DNA from: UBA7985 sp038141425
GTDB lineage: Bacteria; Pseudomonadota; Alphaproteobacteria; UBA7985
Assembly (NCBI GenBank): GCA_038141425.1
Contig: JAYQIC010000011.1
Coordinates: forward strand, 310,001 to 374,000
Direction: 5' to 3'
DNA: 64,000 bases
Shown here: positions 29,489 to 39,099 of the stretch, in pieces
How the letters are laid out: every line of letters begins with the position of its first letter
How positions within the stretch are numbered: the stretch's first letter is position 1
Notes under the pieces: model-generated
The model's database searches: none
What the model was told of the DNA's origin: nothing
Seen by the model: only the letters and a program-made list of their open reading frames with translations
Translations under genes and position numbers: made by a program

Positions 29489-30982
29489 TCAGGCCCCGCT
29501 CAGCGTGCGCCGAACCGCATCGCTCCAAAGGGCGATTTTTCGGTCCCGGCGTTCCGCGTCCCAGCCCGGCTCGAACCGCTGATCGAGCTGCCAGCGCTGG
29601 GCGAAGTCGGTCTGATCGCCGTAGAACCCGACCTGCGCGCCGGCCAGATAGGCGACGCCCAGCGCTGTCGTTTCCGTGACTACCGGACCCTCCACCGCGG
29701 CGTCGAGCACGTCGGCCAGCGCCTGCATGGTCCAGTCGCTGGCGGTCATGCCACCGTCGACCCGCAGGATGGTGCGCGCCGCATCTGCCCAGTCCGCCTT
29801 CATCGCGGTGAGCAGATCGTTGGTCTGGAAGCACACGGCCTCCAGCGCCGCACGGGCAAATTCTGCCGGGCCGGAGTTCCGGGTCAGCCCGAAGATGGCG
29901 CCGCGCGCCTCACTGTCCCAGTGCGGGGCACCCAGGCCGGTGAAGGCCGGCACCAGAACCACGTCCTGCTCGGCATCGGCACTGTCGGCCAGTGCACCCG
30001 ACTGGGCCGCGTTCTCAAGGATACCAAGACTGTCCCGCAGCCACTGCACGGCGGCCCCGGCGATGAAAATCGAACCCTCCAACGCATAGGTTGGCTCGCC
30101 GTTCAGGCGGTAGGCGAGGGTGGTCAGCAGCCGGTTGTTCGACGGCACGGCCTGCGCCCCGGTGTTGAGGACCGCGAAACAGCCGGTGCCGTAGGTCGAC
30201 TTGAGCATGCCGGGCTGGAAGCAGCCCTGTCCCACCACAGCCGCGTGCTGGTCCCCGGCCATGGCCGTGATCGGCACGGAAGTCCCCTCACCGAGCAAGG
30301 CCGTGGTGCCGAAGTCGGCGGCGTTGTCGCAGACCTCGGGCAGCATGGCTTCGGGAATGTTGAGCATGGCCAGCAGTTCGGGATCCCAGCGCTGCTCGTG
30401 GATGTTGAACAGCAGCGTACGACAGGCGTTGGTGGCATCGGTGCGGTGAACCGCGCCGTCGGTGAGCCGGTAAAGCAACCACGTGTCGATGGTGCCAAAG
30501 GCCAGCTCTCCCGCCGTGGCGCGCGCGCGGGCGCCCTCGACGCTGTCCAGCAACCACGCCAGCTTGGTTCCGGAGAAGTAGGGATCGAGCAGCAGCCCGG
30601 TCTTGGCCGTGACCATGGCTTCGTGGCCCGCTGCCTTCAGCTGGGCGCAGAAGTCTGCCGTGCGCCGGTCCTGCCACACGATGGCGGGGTGGATCGGCTC
30701 CCCGGTTTCCCGGTCCCAGACGACCACGGTCTCGCGCTGATTGGTGATACCGATGGCAGCGATATCAGCCGCTGTCAGGCCCGCTTGCGCCACAAAGGCA
30801 TCCCGGGTCACGTCGACGACCGAGCGCCAGATTTCGTCGGCGTCGTGCTCGACCCAGCCCGATTTCGGGTAAAACTGGGTGAACTCCTGCTGCGCCACGC
30901 TCAGGCTGTTGAAATCCGCATCGAACAGGATGGCACGACTGCTTGTCGTGCCCTGATCGATCGCCACTACCGCTTTTGCCAC
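29489..30982 (-). CDS. glpK: Glycerol kinase
   Basis: Phosphorylates glycerol to glycerol-3-phosphate with ATP (FGGY family). The intact 497-aa frame starts MAKAVVAIDQGTTSSRAILFD, with the phosphate-1 loop. It contains GITNQRETVVVWDRETG, the WQDRRT motif, DPYFSGTKLAWLLD, GDQHAAVVGQGCFQPGM, STYGTGCFAVLNTG and VDGGMTASDW. No glycerol facilitator or GlpD gene is adjacent. The gene converges on mscL. Confidence 0.96.
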   Translation of the reverse strand: MAKAVVAIDQGTTSSRAILFDADFNSLSVAQQEFTQFYPKSGWVEHDADEIWRSVVDVTRDAFVAQAGLTAADIAAIGITNQRETVVVWDRETGEPIHPAIVWQDRRTADFCAQLKAAGHEAMVTAKTGLLLDPYFSGTKLAWLLDSVEGARARATAGELAFGTIDTWLLYRLTDGAVHRTDATNACRTLLFNIHEQRWDPELLAMLNIPEAMLPEVCDNAADFGTTALLGEGTSVPITAMAGDQHAAVVGQGCFQPGMLKSTYGTGCFAVLNTGAQAVPSNNRLLTTLAYRLNGEPTYALEGSIFIAGAAVQWLRDSLGILENAAQSGALADSADAEQDVVLVPAFTGLGAPHWDSEARGAIFGLTRNSGPAEFARAALEAVCFQTNDLLTAMKADWADAARTILRVDGGMTASDWTMQALADVLDAAVEGPVVTETTALGVAYLAGAQVGFYGDQTDFAQRWQLDQRFEPGWDAERRDRKIALWSDAVRRTLSGA

Positions 30983-31079
30983 TGCCTCATCCTCCCCAAA
31001 GACGTACCAAGCCGGAGCGCTACCCTAAGGATAACGCCTGCGGCTCGCCAGCCCCGGGGCGGGAAACCGGAAGACATTT

Positions 31080-32874
31080 TCAGAATGCGGCTTCGTCGAG
31101 CCAGATGACTTCGTCAGCGCTCGACTTAACGGCTTCGAGCAGGCCCGAGGATCGCGGCAGCAACTGATCTGCGAAGAACCGCGCCGTAACCAGTTTGGTC
31201 GACAGGAAGCGGGTCTCGCTGTCGCCAGCGGCAAGCCGCTGCTGCGCTTCCAGCGCCTGCAGTGCCATGACCCAGCCCCCGGCGACCGTCCCCCAGAGCG
31301 TCAGGTAAGGCGTCGCACCGACGGCGGCGGAGGGCATGCTGTCTCCGGCGGTTTCCAGCAGATAGTTCGAGGCTGCTTCGAGGTCGGCGAGCGCCGGCTT
31401 CAGCCGCACGGCAATGGCGCGCAGGCTGAGGTGGTCGGAAGCCTCCAGCCGGTCGACGACGTTGGCCATTTCGGCCAGCATCTCACTGGCGGCCCGGCCC
31501 CGGTCGCGGGCCAGCTTGCGCCCGATCAGGTCCAGCGCCTGAATGCCGTTGGTGCCCTCGTAGATCGGCAGGATGCGGGCGTCGCGGTAGTACTGCGCCG
31601 CGCCGGTTTCTTCGACAAAGCCCATGCCGCCGTGGATCTGCACCCCGGTGGAGGCGATTTCGCAGGCGATGTCGGTGCCCCAGCCCTTGACGATCGGGGT
31701 CAGCAGATCGACCCGGCGCTGGGCGCGCGCGGCTTCATCGCTGTCCGCGTTTCCGGCGGGCCATGTCGATGTGGCTGGTGGCGTGGTAGGCGAGGCCACG
31801 GAAGGCTTCGACCTGCGATTTCATCAGCAGCAGGTTGCGGCGCACATCCGGGTGCTCGATGATGCGCACGCTGTCCTTCGACGTGCCACCGATTTTGGCC
31901 GACTGCACCCGATCCTTGGCGTAGGCCAGGGCGTGCTGGAAGGCGCGCTCGGCGATGCCCAACCCCTGAATCCCGACGCTGAGCCGCGCGTTATTCATCA
32001 TGGTGAACATGCACGACATGCCGCCGTTTTCTGGCCCGATCAGGTAGCCCACTGCTCCGCCGTCGTCGCCGTACTGCATGACGCAGGTGGGGCTGGCGTG
32101 GATGCCGAGTTTTTCTTCGAGCTTGATGCATTTGGCATCGTTGCGCGCGCCGAGGCTGCCGTCGTCGTTGACCAGGAACTTCGGCACGATGAACAGGGAG
32201 ATGCCCTTGGTGCCCGCCGGGGCGTCGGGGGTCCGGGCCAGCACCAGGTGGACGATGTTCTCGGCCAGATCGTGCTCGCCGAAAGTGATGTAAATCTTCT
32301 GCCCGAAAATGCGGTAGGTGCCGTCGGGCTGCGGTTCTGCGCGGGACTTGAGCGCGCCGACATCCGAGCCGGCGTGTGGCTCGGTCAGGTTCATGGTGCC
32401 GGTCCACTCACCAGAGACCATGCGCTCGAGGAAGGTGGCGCGCTGCTCGGGTGAGCCGTGGGCTTCGATGGTTTCGATCGCCCCCTGCGACAGCAGCGGG
32501 CACAGCGAGAACGACATGTTGGCGGCGAACAGCATTTCCTGCCCGGCGGCATTGACCGCCCACGGCAGGCCCATGCCGCCGATTTCGGCATCGTAGGCGG
32601 CGCCGATCCAGCCGGTTTCACGGTAGCTCCGGTAAAGCTCCGGGAACTTTTCGTAGGTCCGTACCACACCGTTTTCGAGGGTGCAGGCGGCCTGATCCGC
32701 GTCCCAGTTGGTCGGCGCGAGCTCCTCGGAGAAGAACTTGCCCCCTTCCTCGATCAGTTGCCCGACAAGGTCGCTGCTGGTGTCTTCGAGGCCGGGTAGG
32801 TCACCCAGTCGGTCGAGGTCGGCCAGCGTCTGCAGGGCAAATACGATGTCTTGGGTTGGGCTTTGATAGGTCAT
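31080..32874 (-). CDS. Acyl-CoA dehydrogenase (long, DmdC/FadE-like; frameshifted)
   Basis: FAD-dependent dehydrogenase of about 597 aa, the long form with an extra C-terminal domain. The N-terminal frame starts MTYQSPTQDIVFALQTLADL and contains GTMNLTEPHAGSDVG (flavin-binding signature) and IYITFGEHDLAENIVHLVLA, breaking near 31750. The C-terminal frame carries GVQIHGGMGFVEETGAAQYYRDARILPIYEGTNGIQ in typical order. This architecture is shared by methylmercaptopropionyl-CoA dehydrogenase DmdC and by several fatty acyl-CoA dehydrogenases, so the substrate is unresolved. No dmd neighbours are seen. Confidence 0.88.
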
Positions 32875-32971
32875 GGGACCGCCTCCCGGGCGTCTTTGAT
32901 ATCAGGCGCGAAGATAGCGAAGCCTGCTGCGCAATCAAGCAGTGACCGCTGTGACCAAAGCGCCAGCGGGT

Positions 32972-34000
32972 TCAGCCCCGCCGGTTGGCCGGATGACGCG
33001 CGCGGAGCTGGCCGAGGCTGGCCTCTCGCCACAGGATCACCAGCCCGGCGAGCACGATCAGAATAGCGCCCGTGTACTCATTCCACTGCGGCACCGCCCT
33101 GAACATGACGAAATCCAGCACCATGGCGCTGGGCAGGCCGACGTAGCGGAACGGACTGATAACGCTCAGCTCCCCGGTGCGCAGGGCGAGGGCAGAGAGA
33201 TAGTAGGCGACGCTGATCAGCATGGCTGACAGCGCCAGCTTGACCCAGACCACGGCGCTGAAGTCAGCAAGTACGCTGAAATAGTCTCGGCCCTGCATCG
33301 TCGGCTGGAACACGTCGGGGAACAGGGGGGTAACCACGATGAAACAAACCACAGACGACAGCAGCACAAACACGGCGGCGTAGGTGGCGTTGTAGGCCGT
33401 GGGCAGTTTGGACGGGATGGCGCGGGCCAGCATATCGCGGATGGACAAGCCAAGGGCGGCGAACAGCGGCGCCAGCAGGATCCAGCGGAGCTGGCTGGCC
33501 AGACCGTTGCTCTCGCCCGGGGCTGGTGCACCGTAGAGCCGCGTTCCCAGCTCCGGCAGGAGTGCGCGCAGAAGTGGTTCGGCCATGGCGATCAGCAGGA
33601 CCCCGACGAAGCCCAGCAACACCGCACTCCAGCGATAGCGGCCGACCTGCTCCCGCAGCACGATTGCGCCCAACGCCGTGGTGATGATCGGCGCGGTGAA
33701 GATCAGCGCTGCCGAGACCCCAAGAGAGAGAAACATCAGTGAAGTCAGATAGGGCATGGCGATCAGGCACTCGCCCGCGCCGAAAATCACCGTCCCCCGA
33801 TCACGCAGACCCAACAGCGGGTTGGTGCGCAGCAGGGCGAGAATTCCGGCGGTCAGGATGATAACCACCAGCAGCGCGCGCATGCTGATCACGACGTAGA
33901 TCGGCTCGTTGACGAACAGCTCTTTCATCAGGCTGTCGTTGATGTTGAAGAACAGGACCGCGAGCACGACGTACAGGACGGCCATCAGATTGTTGGGCAT
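32972..34000 (-). CDS. EamA/DMT-superfamily transporter
   Basis: 342 aa with about ten hydrophobic segments in two EamA repeats. The first ends with LSLGVSAALIFTAPIITTALGAIVLREQ, the second with SALALRTGELSVISPFRYVGLPSAMVLDFVMF, matching S-adenosylmethionine/drug-metabolite type permeases. It is a second, distinct member of the superfamily in this window, not a close copy of the one at 17.5 kb. The substrate is unknown. It lies upstream of the acyl-CoA dehydrogenase gene on the same strand, with a 97-bp gap. Confidence 0.85.
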   Translation of the reverse strand: MPNNLMAVLYVVLAVLFFNINDSLMKELFVNEPIYVVISMRALLVVIILTAGILALLRTNPLLGLRDRGTVIFGAGECLIAMPYLTSLMFLSLGVSAALIFTAPIITTALGAIVLREQVGRYRWSAVLLGFVGVLLIAMAEPLLRALLPELGTRLYGAPAPGESNGLASQLRWILLAPLFAALGLSIRDMLARAIPSKLPTAYNATYAAVFVLLSSVVCFIVVTPLFPDVFQPTMQGRDYFSVLADFSAVVWVKLALSAMLISVAYYLSALALRTGELSVISPFRYVGLPSAMVLDFVMFRAVPQWNEYTGAILIVLAGLVILWREASLGQLRARHPANRRG

Positions 34001-34060
34001 GAATGAAATGCCTCCCTCGCCGCCGGATCAGACAGGGGCAGGGGGCACTTGCCAAGCATG

Positions 34061-34093
34061 AAAAAGGCCGCGCAGATGAGCCCTGCGCAGCCT
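34061..34093 (-). terminator. Rho-independent terminator after the small OmpA-domain gene
   Basis: On the - strand, an inverted repeat (GGCTGCGCAG / CTGCGCGGCC) with a six- or seven-base loop runs into TTTTTC. It begins 38 bp after the stop of the gene at 34131-34616, as expected for its terminator, and separates it from the permease gene downstream. Confidence 0.8.
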
Positions 34094-34130
34094 TGAAACT
34101 CTTGAGGTCAGCGACCCGGGTGCGAGGGGA

Positions 34131-34616
34131 TTAGCCGTTGAAGGACAGAACCACCACGCGGTTGCCTTCGAGCGTGTCGCTCCAGGCTTCGGTTTCACCC
34201 GCACCCGAAACCGGGGTCACCATATCCATGTCCACGCCGTTGGCGACGAGGAATTCATAGACGGTTGCGGCGCGTTCTTCAGACAGGGTCTGGTTGTAGT
34301 CCTCCGGGCCGTCGACCGATGCAAAGCCGGTGTTGGTAAACCCAACCGCGCCGGAGTGCATGATGATGTCGAGGTTATCCAGGAGCACCTGCTCGCCCTC
34401 TTCGGTCAGATCCGCACAAGCGATCTCGAAGTGAACCATGATGTCGCAGACGGCGGACTTGTCGTGCACGTAACCGCCACTGGCGGTCCGCACCCACGAT
34501 CCGGAGAGCGCAGCGGTGACGAAGTTGTGACAGTTGCCTTTACACTCTGCCGACGCAACGCCGGCAGTCGCAAAGGAAAAGACCAGAGCTGAAGCTGCAA
34601 TAATCCAACGCTTCAT
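34131..34616 (-). CDS. Small secreted OmpA-domain-like protein
   Basis: 161 aa. The signal peptide is clear (residues 1-23, cleavage after GVASA). The mature part has three cysteines near its start (ECKGNC, then a further Cys in AVCDIM). It shows an OmpA/MotB-like half-domain pattern: LTEEGEQVLLDNLDIIM, GFTNTGFASVDGPEDYNQTLSEERAATVYEFLVANGV and the final GNRVVVLSF. It is shorter than usual and lacks a beta-barrel, so it is probably a periplasmic or envelope-associated protein. A strong terminator follows. Confidence 0.7.
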   Translation of the reverse strand: MKRWIIAASALVFSFATAGVASAECKGNCHNFVTAALSGSWVRTASGGYVHDKSAVCDIMVHFEIACADLTEEGEQVLLDNLDIIMHSGAVGFTNTGFASVDGPEDYNQTLSEERAATVYEFLVANGVDMDMVTPVSGAGETEAWSDTLEGNRVVVLSFNG

Positions 34617-35076
34617 TGTTTTTCCTTCAATTCAAGCCCGCGGCGAAGCCGAGGCATTCATGACAAAACAAGGTCACACTCAATTCTGCTTCCGGTGATC
34701 CTGACTTCGTTACTGCCCACCGAGGTGGATCGTCCGAAACCCGAAAGTTCAAACCGCGCTCATGGGCCACTGCACACCCACTCCCGCCTTGTGCAACCAA
34801 AATATCAACAAGCACCAGCTGAGACCCGTTCTCTTTTTGATACATGCAAAAATCGGTCAAAGCGTGGCGCAAACGTCACTTTCAGCAGTGCAAAAAGTCG
34901 AAAAAGCGACGAAAAATTACGCGAACAGTAGAAATTGCCGCGTTTGAGCCCTGTTTCAGCCTGTTTGGGCTGCTCCAATGGCTCGGGTTTTGTGGGCAAA
35001 AACCTGTAAAATCGGGCTGAAATTGCCCCTTTGGTTCCCACCCGTGGATGATTTCTCAGGTTTTGTGGATAAAACA
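34617..35076. other. Intergenic region, relatively AT-rich, no gene seen
   Basis: Lies between the two OmpA-domain genes, both on the - strand. It is more AT-rich than its surroundings, with A runs such as those at about 34910-34920. It probably holds the promoter of the small OmpA-domain gene. I see no convincing ORF, RNA or terminator. One TGTGGATAA (35064-35072) matches a DnaA box in reverse, but it is isolated. Confidence 0.5.
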
Positions 35077-36149
35077 TCAGGACGACTTCCTGCGGATAAC
35101 CACACGTCTGTTCACAGCGGGTTCTGATCCGAACATGCGGGTTCCACCCCGTCCGCTGGTGTCGAGTTTGGCGCGTTTCACCCCTGTTGGGTCAGGAAGT
35201 ATGCCGCAGCTTTTGCACGCTTAAGTGCTAACTGCTTGTTGACATAATCTGAACCGTCCTGGGACGCGTAACCAACAATGTCATAGCGACCTGTCGATGC
35301 GTTGATGGCGATGGCGGTCATCTCCAGCGCGCGCTCAGCCTGCGCCGAAATGGCGTCGCTGCTGCCGCTGAACAGGACCGATGCAGAGAAAATAACCCCG
35401 TGCCCGGCTTCCAGCGCCGCCTGGATGAGGGTGTCGCAGTCCGCGCCGAGGATCATGGCCTGGTAGCCAGAACCGCCCGTCGCGATCAGGGCGCCTTCGC
35501 TGGTCAGGGCGAAACCCCGGCAGTGCGGCTGTCCGCTTTGCACGGCGGCGTCTGCCACGCGTGGTGAGGAGGGACGCGCCACCTCGGTCGGGCCGATGAG
35601 GATGGTTTCAGACGCCGGAATGGTAATCGAGCCTGCGCCTTCGCCGAGGAAGGTCTTTGCGCCCTCGGTATAAGACGCTGGATCAGCCCCTGTACCGGAC
35701 TGAGCGCCGTTCTGGGCGCCATTCCGGGCGATGGTCACGGGCGAGGTCGCCGTCATCCGGCTCATCGAGGATTTGGACAGGATCACGCGCTCTGGCGTGC
35801 TGCCGCGACTCACCACGGTTGATGCAACCGGCTGCGCGCTGGCGGTCGGGGTCATGATGGTTGTCATGGTCTTCGCGCCGGAGAAGGGCAGAACATCCCG
35901 CGAGGCGTCAGCCAGTGGCCCAGCGACGCCCCCCACAGGCATGCCGTTGCTGACCTGAACCGGGTTCAGCCCATAGGCTGCGTAGTTGGGAACCGCGCCC
36001 GGGATCCCGGCGGCGGGCGCAAAGCTCTCGGCCACGGACGCCCCCCGCACGGGGATCAGCGTCTGTGCACCGGCAGCTTGAACGGCGCTGAAGGCTGCAA
36101 CCACGACGGCAGCCTGCGCCAAACCATGAATAATGGCGTGTCTCATCAA
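35077..36149 (-). CDS. OmpA-family envelope protein (frameshift near 3' end)
   Basis: The product begins MMRHAIIHGLAQAAVVVAAF, with a signal peptide to about residue 28 (AGAQT). A low-complexity Ser/Thr/Ala/Pro-rich middle follows, and an OmpA-like C-terminal domain starts near SASVLFSGSSDAIS and includes IVGYASQDGSDYVNKQLALKRAKAAAYFLTQQG. The frame ends at 35178, but after a G run another frame continues VKRAKLDTSGRGGTR and PAVNRRVVIRRK to 35077. This restores the peptidoglycan-binding NRRV motif, so the apparent truncation is probably an indel. Intact length about 357 aa. It likely tethers the outer membrane to the cell wall. Confidence 0.75.
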
Positions 36150-36390
36150 AAATTGAGCCCTTTGAAATATTCGCGCAACGCAAATTGCAACGGCGGGACT
36201 TTGTTGGGTTCAACGGTACAAATACGCGGCCAGTCGGGCCAAATCCGTGGCTTTCACTGAAATCAGGGGGGGCGCTGTGTCGATTGGGTACCGAACCGCC
36301 CGACTTCGTTCTGATTTTTCACGTTATGCGCGTATTTCGATACATTATGCGCACGAGACGGAACACCCCAGTATGACGCTTTCTGCAACG

Positions 36391-37499
36391 CTATCCGTTA
36401 TTATGCGCCCGCCATAGCGTTATGCTCATGAGCAGAATCAGCGCGCCGCCCTGGTGCGCTGCGCCGAGCGGAATCGGCACGGCGTAGAGCAGGGTCACGA
36501 CCCCCAGAAGGTACTGTCCGACCACGGCCAGCAGGGCTGCGAGCGCCCAGAACCGGACCGGGCCGGGCCCGGCACGCCGGGCGACCATCACGGTGAAAAT
36601 CGCGACCAGCAGCACGGTGACGCTGGCGAAAATGCGGTGGTGGAACTGGGCTGCGACCGGGTTTTCGAAGGGATTCCGCAAAAGGGGCAGGGACGACCGA
36701 TAATCTGGCGGCACCAACCCGTCTCCCATGGTCGGAAATTCGTTGTAGACCAGTCCCGCATTCAGCCCGGCGACAAAGGCTCCCGAGACCAGTGTCGCCA
36801 GCACCAGCAGCAGCAGCGCGGTTGGCAGGTTGAGCCAGTGAGCGGCACTGAACGGCAGGGTTCCAGTCCGCGCCCGGACCCCCAGACCGACAAAGTACAG
36901 CAGGATGATCACCGCCAGCGACAGATGCGCCGCGAGCCGGTAGGCCGACACGTCGATCAGGTCGGTGTCGAAGCCACTGCTGACCATGTACCAGCCCAGA
37001 AAGCCCTGGAAGCAGATCAGGACGAAGCCGAAAACAGCGTGCGGCATCAGCCACGCCAGCTGTGGCCAGTGGCCCCGGAGCCGGGCAACGGCGAAGACAA
37101 CCAGCCCCGCGAGGAAGGCCATCCCGATCAGGCGCCCCCAAAGCCGATGGATGTATTCCCACCAGAAAATCTGCTTGAAGCCCTCCATGCTGAGCGCACC
37201 AAGATGCTGCTTCTGATACTCGCCCGTGAGCTTGTATTCTTCGAAGACGCGCAGCCACTCGGCTTCGGACAGGGTGGGAAGGTGCCTGCGAGCAGGTTCC
37301 ACTCCATGATGCTCAGACCGCTTTCCGTGAGCCGGGTGATGGCCCCGATCAGGGCCATGGCGAAGACCAGCGCGGCGGATCCCCAGAGCCATGTCAGCAC
37401 GACGACCAGGCTGCTGGTCGAGGGCGCGGGCCCTGCGGGGTTGCTGGGTACAGCGCTGGCCGGAGCCGGAGAAGAGGAAGAGGGGGACGCGAAGCTCAT
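36391..37499 (-). CDS. ctaA: Heme A synthase (COX15/CtaA; frameshifted)
   Basis: Oxidises the heme O methyl group to formyl, producing heme A for aa3-type oxidases. The N-terminal frame (from 37499) begins with a polar Ser/Pro/Ala-rich stretch, then a membrane helix and GAITRLTESGLSIMEWNLLAGT. The frame breaks near 37285 and continues LPTLSEAEWLRVFEEYKLTGEYQ, FKQIFWWEYIHRLWGRLIG, LICFQGFLGWYMVSSGF, RLAAHLSLA and QFHHRIFASV with the conserved heme-ligand histidines. About 369 aa with eight helices, the alphaproteobacterial/mitochondrial type. No other oxidase genes are adjacent. Confidence 0.92.
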
Positions 37500-37709
37500 A
37501 TTGCCGTGAGTGCCTGTGGTTTGACCTTGTGCGGGCGCTGCCGTCTGGGGCCTATACGCCGTGTTTGGTTACACATAAGCTGCGTGGACGAAAGTCACAG
37601 GCGATTGAGCGTCGCAGGCAGCTGGCCTGCGCCAGGCTGGTTAGGGGGCTGGTCGGGGGCAGGTCTGGTCAGGTGAGCGGTTTGGAGTGGGAAATATGAA
37701 GGTGAGCGC

Positions 37710-38504
37710 ATGAGTACGGGGAGAGGCGAGACCGTCTTTCACGCCGCCGGGTCGTGGCGGGGCTGGGGGCCTCTCTGGCTGGCGTGCTGGGTGGCGCACC
37801 TGCGCTGGGCCAGTCTTCCACCGCCACCGCCACCACCACCGCGTCGCTGAACGCCGCAGACGTGCGTCAGCGCTTTACCCGCACCTTTGAGACCGCGCAG
37901 CTGCCGGGCGATCTGGCGGCCATCGGCGCCCGGCTCGGCGCGCCCATGCTGCTGCGGGTGTTCAAGCAGGAGCGGGAGGTCGAAGTCTGGGTGCAGCCTG
38001 AGGATCAGCAGACCTTTGTGCTGTTCCGGATTTTTCCGATCTGTTTTTACTCGGGCAAGCTGGGGCCAAAGGTGAAAGAGGGCGACATGCAGTCGCCCGA
38101 GGGTTTCTACTTCGTCGGACCGGCGCAGATGCGTGCCAAATCGCAGTACCACCGCGCCATCGATTTCGCCTTTCCCAACGACTATGACGCGGCGCAGGGC
38201 TATACCGGGACCGAGCTGCTGATCCATGGCAACTGTGTTTCCAGCGGCTGCTACGCCATGACCGATCCTTTCGTCGAGCAGCTCTACGAACTGGGTTCAG
38301 CGACAGCAGCAACGGCGGCGCAGGGGTTCTGGATCCACGCCTTTCCCCTTTCACATGACCGCCGAGGCCCTCGCGGGTCAGCAGGACAGCCCGTGGCAGG
38401 GGTTCTGGGCGCAGTTGAAGGCGGGCTATGACGCCTTTGAGACCCGCCGCATTCCGCCGCATGTCCGGGTCGAGGGCGGTCGCTACGTGGTCGCGGAAGT
38501 CTGA
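37710..38504 (+). CDS. YafK-type L,D-transpeptidase, secreted (frameshifted)
   Basis: Cell-wall L,D-transpeptidase (YkuD domain). An ATG at 37710 is followed in a shifted frame by SRRRVVAGLGASLAGVLGGAPALG, a Tat-like signal sequence; a GTG at 37754 is the only start within that frame. The body contains VWVQPEDQQTFVLFRIFPIC, SPEGFYFV, the Asp/Asn-rich IDFAFPNDYD and the catalytic IHGNCVSSGCYAMTD with the nucleophile Cys. Near 38345 the frame changes, and the C-terminal part (HMTAEALAGQQDSPWQGFW, ending VVAEV) runs to 38504. Intact length about 264 aa. Confidence 0.8.
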
Positions 38505-38664
38505 GCAGAAGACCATCTGAAGAGACATGACGAAGGGGGGTCGTCCCGGCCTTGCATGATCGCCCGTTGTCGGTGGTGAGCGGAGTCGTCCCTCGATTAT
38601 TGCAACAGCCGGATGCACAGGTTGCAGACCCCCGGCGGTTGCAGCGCACCCTCTGCGTCCCTAA

Positions 38665-38691
38665 TTAGCAGTCGTAAGCGAGGAGTGCTAA
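38665..38691. promoter_or_regulatory. CIRCE element (HrcA operator) upstream of groESL
   Basis: Two nine-base arms, TTAGCAGTC and GAGTGCTAA, are separated by exactly nine bases. They match the CIRCE consensus with one substitution in the left arm. The element lies 62 bp before groES and is the binding site for the heat-shock repressor HrcA, so groESL is probably HrcA-regulated. No hrcA gene is in the window. Confidence 0.93.
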
Positions 38692-38752
38692 TCGGCGCCC
38701 CCGCCCCGTATCCGGGACTATTTATTAACTTCATAAGTATGGAGAGGGACAG

Positions 38753-39043
38753 ATGAAGTTTCGTCCATTGCACGACCGCGTTCTGATCAAGCGGCTCGAC
38801 AGCGAAGAAAAGACCGCTGGCGGCCTGATCATTCCCGACACTGCCAAAGAAAAGCCGATGGAAGGCGAGGTCATCGCCGTCGGTGAAGGTGCCTACAACG
38901 ACGATGGCGACCGCATCAAGCCGGACCTCAAGGCCGGTGACAAGGTTCTGTTCGGCAAGTGGAACGGCACCGAGGTCAAGATCGACGGTGAAGACCTGCT
39001 GATCATGAAAGAAAGCGAAATCATGGGCGTGCTCGAAGCCTGA
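38753..39043 (+). CDS. groES: Co-chaperonin GroES
   Basis: 96-aa lid of the GroEL chamber. Starts MKFRPLHDRVLIKRLDSEEK, with the mobile loop region KTAGGLIIPDTAKEKPMEGE and the C-terminal YNDDGDRIKPDLKAGDKVLFGKW…LIMKESEIMGVLEA. The frame is intact. A GGAGAG-like ribosome site precedes the ATG, CIRCE lies upstream, and groEL follows after 56 bp. Confidence 0.97.
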   Translation: MKFRPLHDRVLIKRLDSEEKTAGGLIIPDTAKEKPMEGEVIAVGEGAYNDDGDRIKPDLKAGDKVLFGKWNGTEVKIDGEDLLIMKESEIMGVLEA

Positions 39044-39099
39044 GTTTCGCCGCCGATGATCACTTCAATCTGATATCGAATTAAGAAGGAGCCTCACTC

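Noticed and set aside
35043..35099. Possible DnaA boxes (TGTGGATAA at 35064-35072, TGCGGATAA at 35091-35099) in a relatively AT-rich region, suggesting a replication origin
   Set aside because: Only one perfect box is present, the second lies inside the probable 3' end of the OmpA-like gene, and none of the usual origin neighbours (dnaA, hemE, parAB) are nearby.
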